64,000 nt of DNA from Asterochloris sp. CNOR1 (taxonomy: Eukaryota > Chlorophyta > Trebouxiophyceae > Trebouxiales > Trebouxiaceae): positions 930,001 through 994,000 of the forward strand of contig OZ017746.1 of NCBI GenBank assembly GCA_963969365.1, read 5' to 3'. Positions 1 through 11,972 of the stretch are shown in pieces (positions within the stretch are counted from its first letter, which is position 1; every line of letters starts with the position of its first letter). The notes beneath the pieces were generated by a model. It did not search any database, was not told the origin of the DNA, and saw nothing but the letters and a program-made list of their open reading frames with translations. The position numbers were made by a program, and so were the translations under genes.

Positions 1-1280
1 GGCACCCGCTGTCAAGGAGCCTGTTGCAGTGCAGCTGCTGATGTTGTGGTCAGTGTGGCCACTGACCATCTCAAGCTCTGTGGCAGCAGGGCTCCCGATC
101 CAGCTGAAGTTCTGCGTGGCCAGCCCGGAGCACAGCATGTCCCCCAGCAGGGCTGGGAAGCTGCTGTTGCAGGGGAAGTAGCCGAAGAAGTAGGGGGACT
201 GCCAGTGTGTGATGCCTGCACCAAGAGTCACGTTGAAGGACCGCCGCCTGTCCTGTCCTGCTGCAAGAGTCCTGCTGGCAGTTGCTGCCAGTGTTGCGGG
301 CACATTTGGCAGGCAGCTGTGTAGCCCATGCAGCCCTTCCGGAGACAGCCAATCAGAACAAAAGCACCAGTGCCGCCACATGCGGGGGCTGAAGCAGATC
401 TGAATGCAGAGGGGGCATCCAGCAAAATGGGCCTGTCAGCATGGCACTGTGTTGTTGTATCAGGAGCCTGGGGGCATACCTGGCATGATCTTCTGGCGAA
501 CATCTGACATGATGTCCTCCAGCAGCTCCCCTTCGATGGGTGCCTCCTCTGGCACCAGCTTGGCCAGGTAGCCTGGCTGCACGAGATCAGCAGCTCCTGT
601 CACAGAATTGCAACCTGGCAGGAATGGAGCAGCAGGCAGCAGGGATAAGCACTGCACAGGAAGGCATCCGTCCCCTTCAGCCATGCAGCTGTTTTGGTGC
701 AGGCAGCAGGCAGCAGGCAGCAGACTGCGTGCATAGCGGCTGCAGTGGTGACCGCCTCTGCCATGCAGACCGCAGGGTGCAGGCAGTAAGCCAGCTGGAC
801 AGCAAGGAGGGCATGTTCCTCAGTAGCACAGGCCCTGATTAGTCTTGCAGGCAGCTGCCTCAGTCTAGCTGTGTAAGAAAGCAGCTGTGAGCTCACCTCC
901 ACCGAGGACCTGACAGGCATCCCCTCCACATTGTTGTAGTAGTCACACACAAAATCCACCATGTTCTTTGCCTCCTTGCGAAACTGCACAGCATAACATG
1001 TTTATTGACGACAGGGCAGGAGACAGAGTCTGCAATGAAAGTGTCCCTGTTTCGACTGCCATCATGTCAAGCATGTCCTGCTGAGCAAATAGGATTCAGA
1101 GCAAGACTGCACATCTGCTGCACAGCAGCTGGCTCCTGCAGGACACCCTTTGCAACAAACGCTCAGCAGACTCACCTGCTCTACGTCCATGGGGTGCCCT
1201 CTATATGGAGAAGTGCCATTCTCTGCCAAACCGTTATGCTGCACACTATCATTTAGTCCGTTTGCGCTAGCGAGCTGCAT
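1..1280 (-). CDS. Aromatic-L-amino-acid decarboxylase-like protein, 5' part (runs off the left edge)
   Basis: PLP-dependent group II decarboxylase that would remove CO2 from tyrosine, DOPA, tryptophan or a similar substrate. Exons on the minus strand: 1280-1176, 983-897, 576-480, 215-67, then a GT donor and continuation outside the window. All junctions keep phase. The joined protein reads [21 protein letters not shown], then [13 protein letters not shown], then [19 protein letters not shown], then [10 protein letters not shown]. This is the characteristic N-terminal third of the AADC/tyrosine decarboxylase family: the PGYL segment, the HWQSP-x-FF-x-YFP segment and the SPAATELE segment are all present. 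The PLP-binding lysine lies in the missing part, so substrate and activity cannot be judged. The ATG at 1280 gives a 30-residue polar leader before the family core starts. It is divergent from the EF-hand gene. Confidence 0.9.
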
Positions 1281-2111
1281 GCTTGATCCAGCTATTCAGA
1301 TCCGTGACCTGCCGTGGTGACCCTATGTCTCAGACGCATATTGATCCAGTGAATTAGACATGCGGGCCCTGTCTTCAATGGACAGCTTGTGGCACAGCTT
1401 CAAGTAGGTCCTGACAGCTGCCGCAGCCAGCATGCTGTGGCTCCATGGTGCAAACACAAACTACCGCCAGCAGCACAGCTGATGCCCACTTGCGCCTCTC
1501 CTCAATCAAACATTGCCCCAGCTGCGTCAAGTTTCAGATGTGGAAGCTGATTTGATTTCAAACCAGTGGCCACCACTGTTGCTTTGCAGACTTGTCAAAA
1601 GTGCATCCAGCTTTTGCATGCCGGGGACTCCGTCGCAGTGCTGTCTACCAGCTCAAGAGGGCTGCCGCAAAGGCAGGGGAGCCTCTTTCCTGCATGCTGT
1701 CATCTTTGTGGCCATCTGAATGTTCACAGGCGGCAGCAACACGCCAGACGAGTGCACACCATTTGTAGCTGCATGTCTCAGCTGGTTAAAATGTTTTGGG
1801 CTTCTATAGCAGGCGAGACCAGCTGCATGACAGTGAGACACTGTGGTCCAGCTCTGCGTGCATGCTGTCCAGTGCATGCTGTGGTCCGGCTTGATGCATG
1901 CCTCCTGGTGGGCAGATGTCCCTCTGCATTGCATGACTGCACCTGGAAATGTCGCAATGGACAGCTGTGTGATCAGCCGAGTCATGCTCTGGCTGCACAC
2001 ATCATTCTGCTGCAAGGCTCCCACTTCGGGCTGTGACATAGCCGACTCTAGGTCAGGGGACAGGTGCGTTTGGCTCGGCCCACGGACGATGCGGGACCGC
2101 AAGCTGACAGC
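1281..2111. other. Intergenic region between two divergent genes
   Basis: No supported coding exon. The open frames here (for example 1566-2036) are short, lack family resemblance and have no matching splice partners. It separates the decarboxylase start (1280, minus) from the first EF-hand exon (2112, plus), so both promoters should lie here. No clear TATA box was seen. An undetected 5' exon of the EF-hand gene is possible. Confidence 0.5.
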
Positions 2112-5100
2112 ATGCAAGCAGAGTTGTCAGCTCTCAAGCAGGCAGCCCTTAACATCTTTGATGTGATCACTGCAGACGAGTCCAGCTGTACTGATGCTGT
2201 AACGCTGATATCACCACTGATGCTCTCAGTTCATGCAGGACATGGACAAGAGTGGTTTTGGCAAGCTGAGAAGGGCTGAAGTGGCAGACAACCTGCTGGA
2301 TCTCACGGTGGGGCACAGCTGCCTAATCGACCTTGATGTGAGGCTGGTACCTGCCATGCACAGGGCAGCTGCTGATCTGCAGGACTCAGCGCCGCACACC
2401 CGCGAGCTGATCAAGGGCATGCACCTAGACACAGAGGGTACCATGAGCAGGACACAGTTCGCCAAGCTGTACACGATGTACCACAGGCGAGTGCCTCTCC
2501 TGAGGCTGCGCAGCAGACTGAACAGCTGCCTGCACGATGATCTGCAGGCGTGGTGCTCGCGTGTGGCAGCAGTGTGTCAGCGTGTGCAGCAGCATCATCT
2601 GGCAGCTGGGCCAGGCATGATCTCAGACATGCACCTGTCCTGCACCAGACATACAGCAAGGGCCCAGTTCTAATAAGTGCAGTTCACCTGGACTGTCCAG
2701 CATATGCAGCTCGCAGCCCTGCAGCACATGCAGGACCGCATCCCACAACCTGCTGCATGAGGGTCTGGAACCCTGGCTTCAGAGGCAGGCCAGCACACAG
2801 CAGCAGGGCGCCTCTGCAGAGCACGGCCTTGACATTGAACGGTACAGCCGCATGCTGGGGGTGCCAGCACTGCAGCAGCCCCCATGATGCTTTGCCCAGC
2901 ACCTGTGGCTCTGCAGGGACCTGGCAGGAGAAGGCCCTGGTTCGAAGGGCGCACTGTTGGGCACCATGCGCCAGGCAGCAGCCGCCATAGAGGACAAGGC
3001 GCGGCGGCACCGGCGGCAGCAGTACCTGTGCATCAGGGGCTCCTCTGCGCTCAACTCTCTGTCGCACACAGAGGCCTTCAAGCTCAGCGTGGTCAGGTGG
3101 GCGTGCTGGCTCGTCCGTGGCACACAGACAGGGCATACTTGCCTTCACATCAGAGGCTCTGTTGAGCTCAGCTTGCTGTCCCACACAGAGGCCTTCAAGC
3201 TGAACCTGGTCAGGTGGGCTTACAAGTTGTTGTCAACGCAGGATCAGGGCACTAGTCCAAGATCTGGCCTCAGCTCTTAAGTTGCTGATCAACAACTGAG
3301 GTGTGCCAGCTCAACATTGTCAGGCGGGCCCACAAACAGGCAGGCTGCAGGCTGATGGCATTGCTCAGTGGATGAGCCTGCAGGCTGCATGCCATTGGCA
3401 AGGCCTCGTGTCGCATCCTGCGATGTGTGGCATTTGGCGCCAGCATCCGAGGTCCTGAGCTGCAGCACTCTAGACGCACCGCCTGCCAAAGCTGCCTGCA
3501 CAGCTTTGGCTGCCTGAGCTGCAGCTGCTTGGATGTGGGTGACCCCTTCCAGATGGCTGCAGCGCATCTGTGAGGTGATGCCCAGTTGCACCCGCAGCAG
3601 AGCAGCTTCAGCAGCCCTTTCCATATCAGGTGAACTGGCCAACAAGCCGCAGCAGCATCTGCAGCCCTTAGCGACCTCAGCAGACTTTGCCCCTGGCTGC
3701 AGGGTGAACAGTGCTCGGCGGCTGCGGCGGATCTATGAGGAGATGGATGCCGACCACGATGGGCGCATCAACTCAACAGACCTGAAGACATACCTGGAGG
3801 AAAGCTCGCGCAACCTGGCCAAGATGGCCACAGGCATCTTCAACAGCTACGATCGCGCGGGGAAGGGTTTCATGAGCTTCAGGGTGAGCAGGCGTGCTGG
3901 ACAAGACACTTGGAGTGAGAGCAGGGGCTTCTTGTGGGCAATCGGGACCCTCTGGCGGCATGTCTGTGTGGGGAGGCGAGAGCTTCTCAGGTGACATCTG
4001 GCGGAGCAGGGAGGGGCAGACCTTTGGACGGGGGCAGCTTGGATCTGTTTGTGTGGGAGTGCACTGCTCTGACACTGCTCCGGCCACGGGCACTGTCACC
4101 AGCTAAGGTGTGCAGGCATGTGTGGCAGCTGGGATCCCATAGGAGTGCGGGAACAGGCAGACACTGGGAGTGAGGGCAGAGGTCACCGTCTGGACAGCAT
4201 GCCTGCTCAGGGAGTGGACTGGGTTGACGTGGGTCCCCATGTGAGCCTCGGAGTGAGGTCTGACAGTGCAGGGGAAGCATCGTGGGCGCAAGGGCGCTGA
4301 TCTTGAACTTCCCTGGCCATGGCCACCTTCAACACCACCAGCCACAGGAGGGAATGAGCTTGCCAACAAGTGGCAAGAGTGCACTGGGCATGTGATGCAG
4401 GGGGCTGACCCTCACCTGCCTGGGGTGCTGCAGAGCACAGGCCCACTGCTGCTGCCGGCACAGAGCATGGCAGGGCTGGCTTCTCCAGCTCTGCAGGAGC
4501 AAAGTCTGATGCCGCCCATAGGTGGGCGCAGATGTAATCATGCTGACTGCTGCCGCCACTGCAAGGACTTTCTGAGGATGCTGTACCCCAGCGCTACCCG
4601 CTCTGACGTCACACGCCTGATCAAGATGGCTCAGGACCCCCAGCACCGCGCGCACATAAACTTCTCCATGCAGCGCAAACGCGAGATCGAGGCCATGTTC
4701 CTGTCCATCAACGGCAACGAGAACAACAGTGGGGCCATCAGCGAGGCTGACTTCCTGAGGGGCCTGCAGGCGCTGGGTGAGCCAGGGGTGTGTGCTGGGT
4801 ATGCAGTGCTGGTCTGCGGTAGTGTGAGAAGCAGATTGGTGGAGCGCAGCGCTGGCTCGGGCCCTCAGGGGCATGCAGGCACCGGGTGAGCTGGAGAGGA
4901 TGCTCTGTGGGACTGCAGTGCTGCGTGTGGGCGGTGCTGGTCTGCAGGCCCTGCCAGGCTGGTCCCCCGAGGCATGCAGACGCTGGCTGAGCCGGACCAT
5001 GATGGCGCTGGGTGAGGTTGAGTGTCTCAGCGTCAAGTAGGTGCTGGATTAGGGAACAGCTGCCAGGCGGGAATGTCTGATCAGCAGAAGCCAGGCGCCG

Positions 5101-5637
5101 GGGTGCACGGGATAGGCTGCTGTGCGGGGATGCAGTGGGTGAGCCTGATCTGGTGCTGTCGGGCAAGGCTGCTCCGTGGCAAGGCTGAAGCACAGCAATG
5201 AGGTTGACCCTGATGGCATCATTGTCTTGCACCAGAAGCCAAGGAGGCATCCTTTGAGGCAGCGATATGCGGTGGGCAGGTGCCTGCAGGTGTTGTAGTG
5301 GCACCAGGCCCAGCTTGGTTGCGTTGTGCCCGCCAAGATGCGCTGACACAACGCGGCTGCCTGCAGGGCACAGTGAGGAGGCTGCGCATGACATGTTTGC
5401 TGCTGTGGACACTGACAAATCTGGCACGGCCTCCATGGACGAGTTCCTGCTCTGGTAAGGCCCCTCCGGCGCTTGCTGCCAGCTGTGACCGCAGTCAGAA
5501 TGCTGAGCCACCTTGCATGCCTTGATGCTGGAGAAATTGCCTTCAGGTACGAATCAGAGCTGCAGGTTGCTCAGGGGCATGGCGACATGCTGGGTGCAGT
5601 ATTGGAGTCAGATTCAGATGATGAAGGTCCAGGCTGA
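2112..5637 (+). CDS. EF-hand calcium-binding protein, about 349 aa
   Basis: Predicted Ca2+-binding protein with four credible EF-hands plus one degenerate one. Exons: 2112-2162 (start tentative), 2239-2486, 2917-3096, 3703-3883, 4566-4776, 5367-5454, 5547-5637; total 1050 nt and every junction keeps phase. Loops seen: DMDKSGFGKLRR (degenerate, Arg at position 12), DADHDGRINSTD, DRAGKGFMSFRD (formed across the 3883/4566 junction), NENNSGAISEAD and DTDKSGTASMDE. Between hands 1 and 2 is a basic helical stretch (AIEDKARRHRRQQ). The protein ends in an acidic tail, ESDSDDEGPG. No kinase or membrane domain was found, so it looks like a sensor or adaptor rather than a CDPK. Intron 2 would use a GC donor (AG|GCGAGT). 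The third exon is followed by a tandem copy of its own 3' end (separate entry). The C-terminal four exons are firm; the first is weak (donor GTGATC). Confidence 0.78.
3030..3330 (+). repeat. Tandem copies of an exon 3' end with duplicated splice donors
   Basis: The end of EF-hand exon 3 encodes LSHTEAFKLSVVR and stops at AG|GTGGGC (3096/3097). An in-frame copy 117 bp (39 codons) downstream encodes LSHTEAFKLNLVR and ends at the same AG|GTGGGC (3213/3214). A third, more decayed copy ends near 3323 with AG|GCGGGC. Both first donors give phase 2 and join equally well to the next exon at 3703, so inclusion of the copy would simply add 39 residues. Confidence 0.8.
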
Positions 5638-5816
5638 GCATACAAGAAGCACATATGACACAGATCGAGTGCAGCATTGCTTCAGGTGCAGACCGCAGCT
5701 TCATTCCTTCAAGTCAAGATGGCATGATGTCACAGATGTGAAGTGAGGGAAGATCAGCGGGTTACAAAGCACGTGGCTGCAGACGGTGAGGGCAGCTGTC
5801 ACGGCCAGCCAGGGCA

Positions 5817-8800
5817 TCAGATCTCAAAAGATGGGTCATCCCTGATCTTGAAGCTGACGATGCCAAGCTTCTGCAAGCGCTTGATGAAAACCAGACCTAA
5901 AGCACTTGCAGGGGTCAGTACCCCGCCCTGCTTCAGACCAGCCTGTTTCAGCTCGTCCTCCTGCACAGCAGACATGTAAGAGAGCCTCCAAGGCATGTCA
6001 CAGCCCTTTGGTGCTCGCAGGCAGACTGCCCATGGCAGCATCATCATCATGATGTGCACATGCAAAGCGCTTCATCCTGTCCAGACCTCACCTGCAAGGC
6101 TAGGCACAAGCCAGCCTCCAACACCATCCTAGAAGTAGAGAGATAGCCAGGGTCACCAGCACCCTGCAGCCCTTGAGGCAGTGCTCAGCATGAAGCTTTT
6201 CACTGCAGTGGAGCAAACAGGCAGGAGGTGAAGCTTTCAACAACTGAGCCCCTCGCCTTCAAGTCCGCCAGCACAGTCTGCCCCTTGCCGCCGGCTTGCT
6301 CCTCTGTTTTGGCAACAGCCACATAATCCCAGTGCCCCTGCTCCATGGTTTTGCGGGATGGTCCTGCAGCACAATGTGAGCTGGGTCAGGCCCTCGGCAT
6401 GCATGCAGCACTTGGCTTGATGAGATGCTGTCCAGCTTGTGGCTGCAGGGCCAGCCAGCATAGTCGCTCATGTGCCAAAGGGTGGCAGCAGTGCTCACCC
6501 TCGCCAGCCTTGGGCAGCACCCTCCGCCAAAGAGGCCTCAGAGGCCACGCTGCTATCAAGGCGAAGCCCACAGCGCTGAAAAAGGTCACCGCGGCAGCGG
6601 CAAACATGTTGGGCATGCCCATGACCTCAGTATACTTGAAATTGTCACCTGCAGAGGGCATGAAGACAATACCATTCAGGACAGAGGGCATGACATAAAC
6701 ACCACATAGGACAGAAATTGCATACCCTGTACTGGCCCCGCTGTGCAGGACAGCCATGGGAGGTCACCAGGCTCAGACAGCCCCGCCCAAGGTGGTGCGA
6801 TGCACTGCAGTGCTGTCAGGCAGCGCTTCAGCTGGGCTGCTGCTGCTGCCCTCAGACAGGACAAGAAGCAAGGTGCCTGCCTGCAACCATTCTGCCAGTG
6901 GCAGCCATGTGCTCACCATACTGGTGCCCCAGCACCGCATTGCTGCGCCGCACCACGCGGGTGTTCACAGGGGCCATGATGAAGGGGGCCCCCCACATGC
7001 CCACAGGGTGCACGCTGTGAATGCCAAAGCCATCATGCCCGTCAGGTCCTCGCCTGCAGGAGCAGCATTTCAACTTGAACCCAACCTTACCTAGGACTAA
7101 GCAGGGTCCTCGTACATGCATCATCTAGACATTCTGATTGTGCTGATGTCAAGCCAGTGCAGCAGTTTGTGAGGAAATAGCCACTCGCAGGACTTGCTGA
7201 CATCTGCGATTCAACACATCTCCAGGTCAGGAGAGCGGTGGCAGGCTGCACAGCTGCAGGCTGCACAGCTGCAGAGCATCTTCAGCACTGCTTTGGCTGG
7301 AAATATGGGCTCACTTGCTGTCTGGTGGGTCGAGGCAGTATGGGTCTGCAGACTGCTTGCGTTCAGCAGACGACTCATCAAACAGGGCTCCGAAGAGGCT
7401 GGCCACCGTACCCCCCGAGACACCTCCTGTAATGTCATAGTGCACACCCTCCACAGAGGCAGCCGTCCTATAAATCATTCAAAACACTCCGTCACATCGC
7501 GCTTCAGGAGCTACACCAGCCTCAGGCTGGCTGTTGCAGCAGAGTACAGGCTCATTGAAAGCTGTGCTCAGCTTGCTGCAGGCCCCGCACAATGCAGTGC
7601 GCAGTGAGGGGCAGGCTCCCTGTCACGCCGCGCGCCCATTGAATGGCCCATGGCACTGGCTGACACATGAGGATCATGGCAGCTGCAGTGACCCCGCGCA
7701 CCTGCCAAGCTTCTTCTGCAAGTAGTGGGTGACGAACAGGGTGCCCAGGTCAGAGGGGATGCTGTCAAAGCCACAAAAGTTGCAGATCTTGACGCCCTTC
7801 TGTGCAGCCTGCCCCTCAAAGCGCTTGATGGTGCGCATCACCCAGGGCACCTCCCCTGCAAGCACCAGGGTGCTGCTGTGTCAAACTGGGCAGCTCAGGC
7901 CTGAGGCTAAACAAACCTTGTCAGAGTCTTGTCAAATAACGGCATGAGGCCGGAGTTGGCGCGAAATTAGAGTGATCAAGTGCTGTAATCAATGAAAGGG
8001 ACTGCCGAGGCAGCCTGGTCAGCATGTGAACAAGATGGCGTGCCGCATTTCTGGCGGTGAGCAGTGAGAGGCATGCAGGGTGGAGCACAGGCACAGAAGA
8101 GAAGGCGCTGTTCAGGTTGCAGGCTGGGAGCCAGCCAGCTGGGGTGGAAGGCAGATCGAGCCAGGCCCTTCTTGCCTGTAATGTCGCAATAGTGGGTGCC
8201 AGACGACACACAGGCCTCCACAACTGGGGTTCCCAGCTTGGCATAGGGGCCAGAGGTGGCAATCACGACCTTGGTTTGGGAAGCCACCTTGTTCAGGCTC
8301 GCCTGATCCCCAACCTCACCCTGCACCAGCCAGGGGCAGCGTGGCTCCAGGTTGGCTGCTGCACAGCAGGAGATTCACTGAAAAGGGCAACCAGCCGGTT
8401 CCCTTGTTAATTCGAGCTGATGGCTGCCTGCCAATGTAGAGGCCAGGGGGGCTCTGCTGGTCATGTTGCTTGCTGGGGTGCTGATCTGCTCCTGTGTTCC
8501 CATTGAGACGATGACTGGCTGAAGCCATTCATATTTGGCTGCCTGCAATGCAGCAGACCTCACCAGCAGGATAGCTGTGTCGTGCACAGCTGGGTTGATC
8601 TTTGCCAGGTTGGCCCGCAGGTCCTTCAGCTTGGCCTGATTACGGCCTGCCATGGCCCAGCGCACCTTGCCCTGGTAGTGCCTGGTCAGGTGCTCACACA
8701 CCAGGCGGCCAACAAAGCCTAGTAGGACAAAACTCAACAGATGTTGATGCTCCCCAAAGTGCACTGCACGGCAGATCGGGACAGCTCTATTGCTTCAATC

Positions 8801-8845
8801 ACCTGTGCTGCCCCACACCACCACTTGAAAGGGGCGCTCTGCCAT
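5817..8845 (-). CDS. SCCPDH: Saccharopine dehydrogenase-like oxidoreductase, 419 aa
   Basis: Member of the SCCPDH / trans-acting enoyl-reductase-like family: an NAD(P)-binding oxidoreductase of unclear substrate, usually membrane- or lipid-droplet-associated. Ten exons: 8845-8803, 8718-8564, 8320-8176, 7855-7702, 7467-7315, 7053-6917, 6648-6499, 6363-6257, 6163-6092, 5960-5817; 1260 nt including stop, all phases consistent; the human protein is about 429 aa. The N-terminus has the Rossmann motif VVVWGSTGFVGRLVCEHL (split by intron 1). Other family blocks are VVIATSGPYAKLG, THYCDITGEVPWV, CGFDSIPSDLG, GGVSGGTVAS, NTRVVRRSNAVLG, and near the C-terminus GAGDPGYLSTSRMVLEAG. A hydrophobic segment (MFAAAAVTFFSAVGFALIAA) fits a membrane anchor. 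Two introns use GC donors: 8175 (AG|GCAAGA) and 6256 (AAG|GCGAGG). It is tail to tail with the EF-hand gene, 179 bp apart. Confidence 0.95.
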
Positions 8846-11068
8846 GAGAGCTGTTGTCTGACAGCCACAGGTTGACTTTGGACAACCTCAACAAAGCTGA
8901 TCTGGAGTTCTGAAGCTGCCAAAGCTACAGGGACCTCGGCTGCCAGATGCAGATGCCCGAGAAGATGAGATTTAGAGCCAAGCTACTCCCTTTCCTGCAG
9001 TATGATCTGTCAGTGACCTATCAAGACTTCAACTTTGGAGGTGCACCACAAGAAGAGGAGTGCACTGAGACTACAGCAGCTGGAGCACTGTCAACATTGC
9101 TGCTTACAGAAGGACTTACCTGCAATTGGAAGCCTGATTACCAGCCCTGCACAGGGCATTAACTCAGCTGCAATGCACCAGTCAGCCCACAATAGGTGTT
9201 TTTTTTTAGGCCTGTGCCGATAGGGCTTCATGTCATGCGCTGAAAGAGTGATGTGCCAGACAAGCTTGCCATCCATCAACGCGTTTGAGTGCCCAGGTCA
9301 GGCTTGGAGCCACAGTTGCTGACCGCCGCATTCCTGTCTGCAGATTGTTTCACCATGGCTTTTGGGATGGGAGGCCACTGCTGTCAGCAGGGTCCCCTTC
9401 ACTGCCTGCAGTTGCACACCTCCAGCCTGGCAGAGCATGGGGGCATTTCCCATCACAGAGCAGATTCCAGAATGCCTTGGCAGCTTCACATGGCAGCTGC
9501 TCCTGCAGGGCAGTGTGACGGCAGCCTCTCTGTAAGTGCAGGCCCCCGCACTCGTGTGTGAGTGGCAGCTGTGGGTGCTGCACTAGCCATCAGAAGCATT
9601 GTCGGCCCTGAGTTGCGGCTTGCATTCTGCACTGGCTTCCTCAAGTCTGGCTCTGATCCGCATCAAGGCCTGTCAATCCACATGCAGGACTAGGAAAGCG
9701 TTCACAGCCTGTGTTCTGGCGCTCTGGCACTTTGCTGGAGAGTTAGGAGATCTTTGGTCAGCCAATGGACCCAGGGACGCTACAGCTCACGCTCCAGCTT
9801 GTAAGAAGAAGTGCGACGGCCACCACGCTGCATATTGTTCCAGGCAAATCCCGCTTCAAGGTGCTGTTGGATCATGGCTCTGAAAAGGTGCAAGCGTGGC
9901 TGCATGCGGGGGCTTGACGAGAAATGTGTCCTTCAATTTCATAAGTCAGCATGATGCCTGGGTGGCTGCCGCGCACCAGCTTCCCCCTCAGAGTAAGACC
10001 GAGGACAGCCCTCTGCGCCTCCTTGTCAGTCTTGCAGCCTGCCTCAATGCAGCAAGTGAGGCCGCAACTCTTGCATAGCAAAGCAGAGAACCAGCGTGAG
10101 GAGCATCAGCCCCAAGTCAGACATTGCGGTGGACCTCCTGGGCACTGCCCTGCTTGCAAACAGATTGCCAAAACTGTCAATGTAGCACCATGCTCCTCAC
10201 ATGAGTTACCTGGTCCCCAGACTTTCATGTGCCTCAGATAGTTCCCCTTGGAGCAGTAATCAATAGCTTCCTTTTTAGAGGCATGCACTTCAGAATGTGT
10301 GCGGCACACTGGACTCTGCTGACAAAGCATAAGCATTGCTGCTGGGTCCATTGCGAGTCTGCCCAGGCAACAGCAGCTCTCTAAGATTGCCAAGCTCACA
10401 ATGTTTGGTACAAACCTATGGGGAGTCCTGTCAGGTGGAGCTGCTCTGAGTGAGAGGACTGCAGATGTCCTCTCTATTGCAGCGCCACAAGCCTGAGCGA
10501 GGTGTCTGGCAGGTGCAGCACTTTTGTATGCAGTGGCCTGTTGACGCTGTCTCCTGCACCAATGTCCTGGATGGCTGCAGCCTGCGTGTGATCAGGGGGC
10601 CATTCACATACCCATACACCTACATTGACCAGCCACCTGCACAGGCGAGCTGACTGGTACAGGCGCCATCATTCTGCAGTGTTTCCAGGTGACAGTGCAC
10701 CTGCAGCACACTGCTCCCACCACCATGCAGAACTCCATTCACCACCCTGGCCTCTTAGACAGCCCAGTGCCCAGTGCCTGCTTCAAGCACATGTCAGCTG
10801 CCCACAGCGGTGTTGACTACAATGAGACACATTGTGTCAGCTCACCAACTGCAGATCATCACTTGATGAAATGAGTTGCCCAGCTCTGGCACACTATGCA
10901 TTCAGGGGTATTTGGGGTCATGTTTAGCATCAAAATACACAAAGCAGCAACATGTGTCATTCATAATTGCAGCAGCTTTAGCAGCTGATGCCTGGTGGAC
11001 AGTGTGTTCAGCCGTTCCGTCAGTTTCCAATCAACAGTTTGCCAAAGGCATGTATGCCCAGCTGAATG
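8846..11068. other. Gene-poor region, 2.2 kb
   Basis: No gene with family support. A poly-T run lies near 9200. Several minus-strand frames look slightly protein-like (9872-10081, 10106-10399, 10431-10619) but I could not join them into a consistent model. The 10106-10399 frame contains a Y-C-S-K segment discussed under findings. The region lies upstream of SCCPDH and downstream of the 11069-11972 gene, so it should hold a promoter for the former and the 3' end of the latter. Confidence 0.4.
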
Positions 11069-11972
11069 TCACAAGGCGTCTTTGTTCTTGCCCTTCTTGC
11101 CCTTTTGCTGCTGCTTCTGCTTGCCCTGGGGCAGGGACTTGGCCGTCCCTGGCCCCTTGCTGGCAGCAGCCAAGTCCTCCAGGCTCATGGACAGCGCCTG
11201 GGCGACAGGAACACCCCCCACGGTGCGGCCGCCAAGGCGTGCCTGCATGCTGGCGCTCAACTGCGCTGGCGGCGCCTTGGGCGTGGCCTGCCACGAATAC
11301 CTCTGCTGCTGGGGCTCCCCAGAGCTGCGGACGCCGCTGTCATCCCCCGCCGCCCCTGCCGGCGTGTGGCCCAGCCGCATTTGCAGCCTGTCCCAGACCC
11401 CAGCAGTGGATGCCGGCTGCTTGGGGAAGCCAATTGCCGCGTGCTTGCCCTTGGCGGTGGGGCCAGTCTTGGGCAATGTCAGCGTGCTGGTGCAATATGC
11501 CTCTGGGATGTCCCTCCCAGGGCCACGTGCAGGTGCCTGGGCGTAGGTGCGCGTCTTGGGATCATAGCCCTCAGGTAGGATCACAGTGTAGCGCTCGCCA
11601 GCCTGTGTGTCCCAAGCCTGCAATGGGGGGCATAGCGTGGGATGTTAGACATCGCTGCTGGGCACTGCAGACTCGCAGGAGACAGACCATGATGTTAGGG
11701 CTCATTGTGTGCTCAGTCGCTGATTGCAATCAAGTAGCCAAGGTCTGCTATGCTGCCGCCTGCTCAGCAACGTGCCAAGAAGCAAGATCATGGCCAGATG
11801 TCTGCGCTGTGCAATGCCAATGACTGATGAGCCCATTGCGCACCATGCGAGTGGGCTTTGCAGGCTCCTGGCTGCTGGACGCAGGGGCTGTGTAGACAAT
11901 GGGCTGGCGTTTGCGCTTGCCATTGCTGCCCTCCTGTGGCTCAGCGGCAGAGAATGCCGCGCTGGGGTCCAT
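11069..11972 (-). CDS. Unrecognised small basic protein, about 225 aa
   Basis: Two exons, 11972-11844 and 11617-11069, join in phase 0 (ATG|GTGCGC donor, ttgcag acceptor). The N-terminus is polar with a KRKRQP cluster that could be a nuclear signal. Exon 2 begins AWDTQAGERYTVILPEGYDP, the best-ordered and probably conserved part. It is followed by a Pro/Ala/Gln-rich linker with SASMQARLGGRTVGG and a short SLEDLAAASK helix, and ends in a Lys/Gln-rich tail (KQKQQQKGKKGKNKDAL). I do not recognise the family. Coding status rests on the long clean frame, the splice phase and the skewed composition. It is divergent from RIBA. A longer antisense frame (10876-11823, plus) covers it and is judged a shadow. 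Confidence 0.55.

Noticed and set aside
7240-7275. Two 15-bp copies of a ggctgcacagct-type sequence
   Set aside because: Short tandem repeat in an SCCPDH intron made of the common ctgcag-rich background; no exon-edge relation.
9199-9207. Poly-T run as a Pol III terminator
   Set aside because: No A/B box or structured RNA was seen upstream, so a Pol III gene is not supported.
10876-11823. 315-codon open frame on the plus strand
   Set aside because: It is antisense to the two-exon minus-strand gene, has no recognisable domain and a Cys/Trp-rich composition typical of shadow frames in GC-rich DNA.
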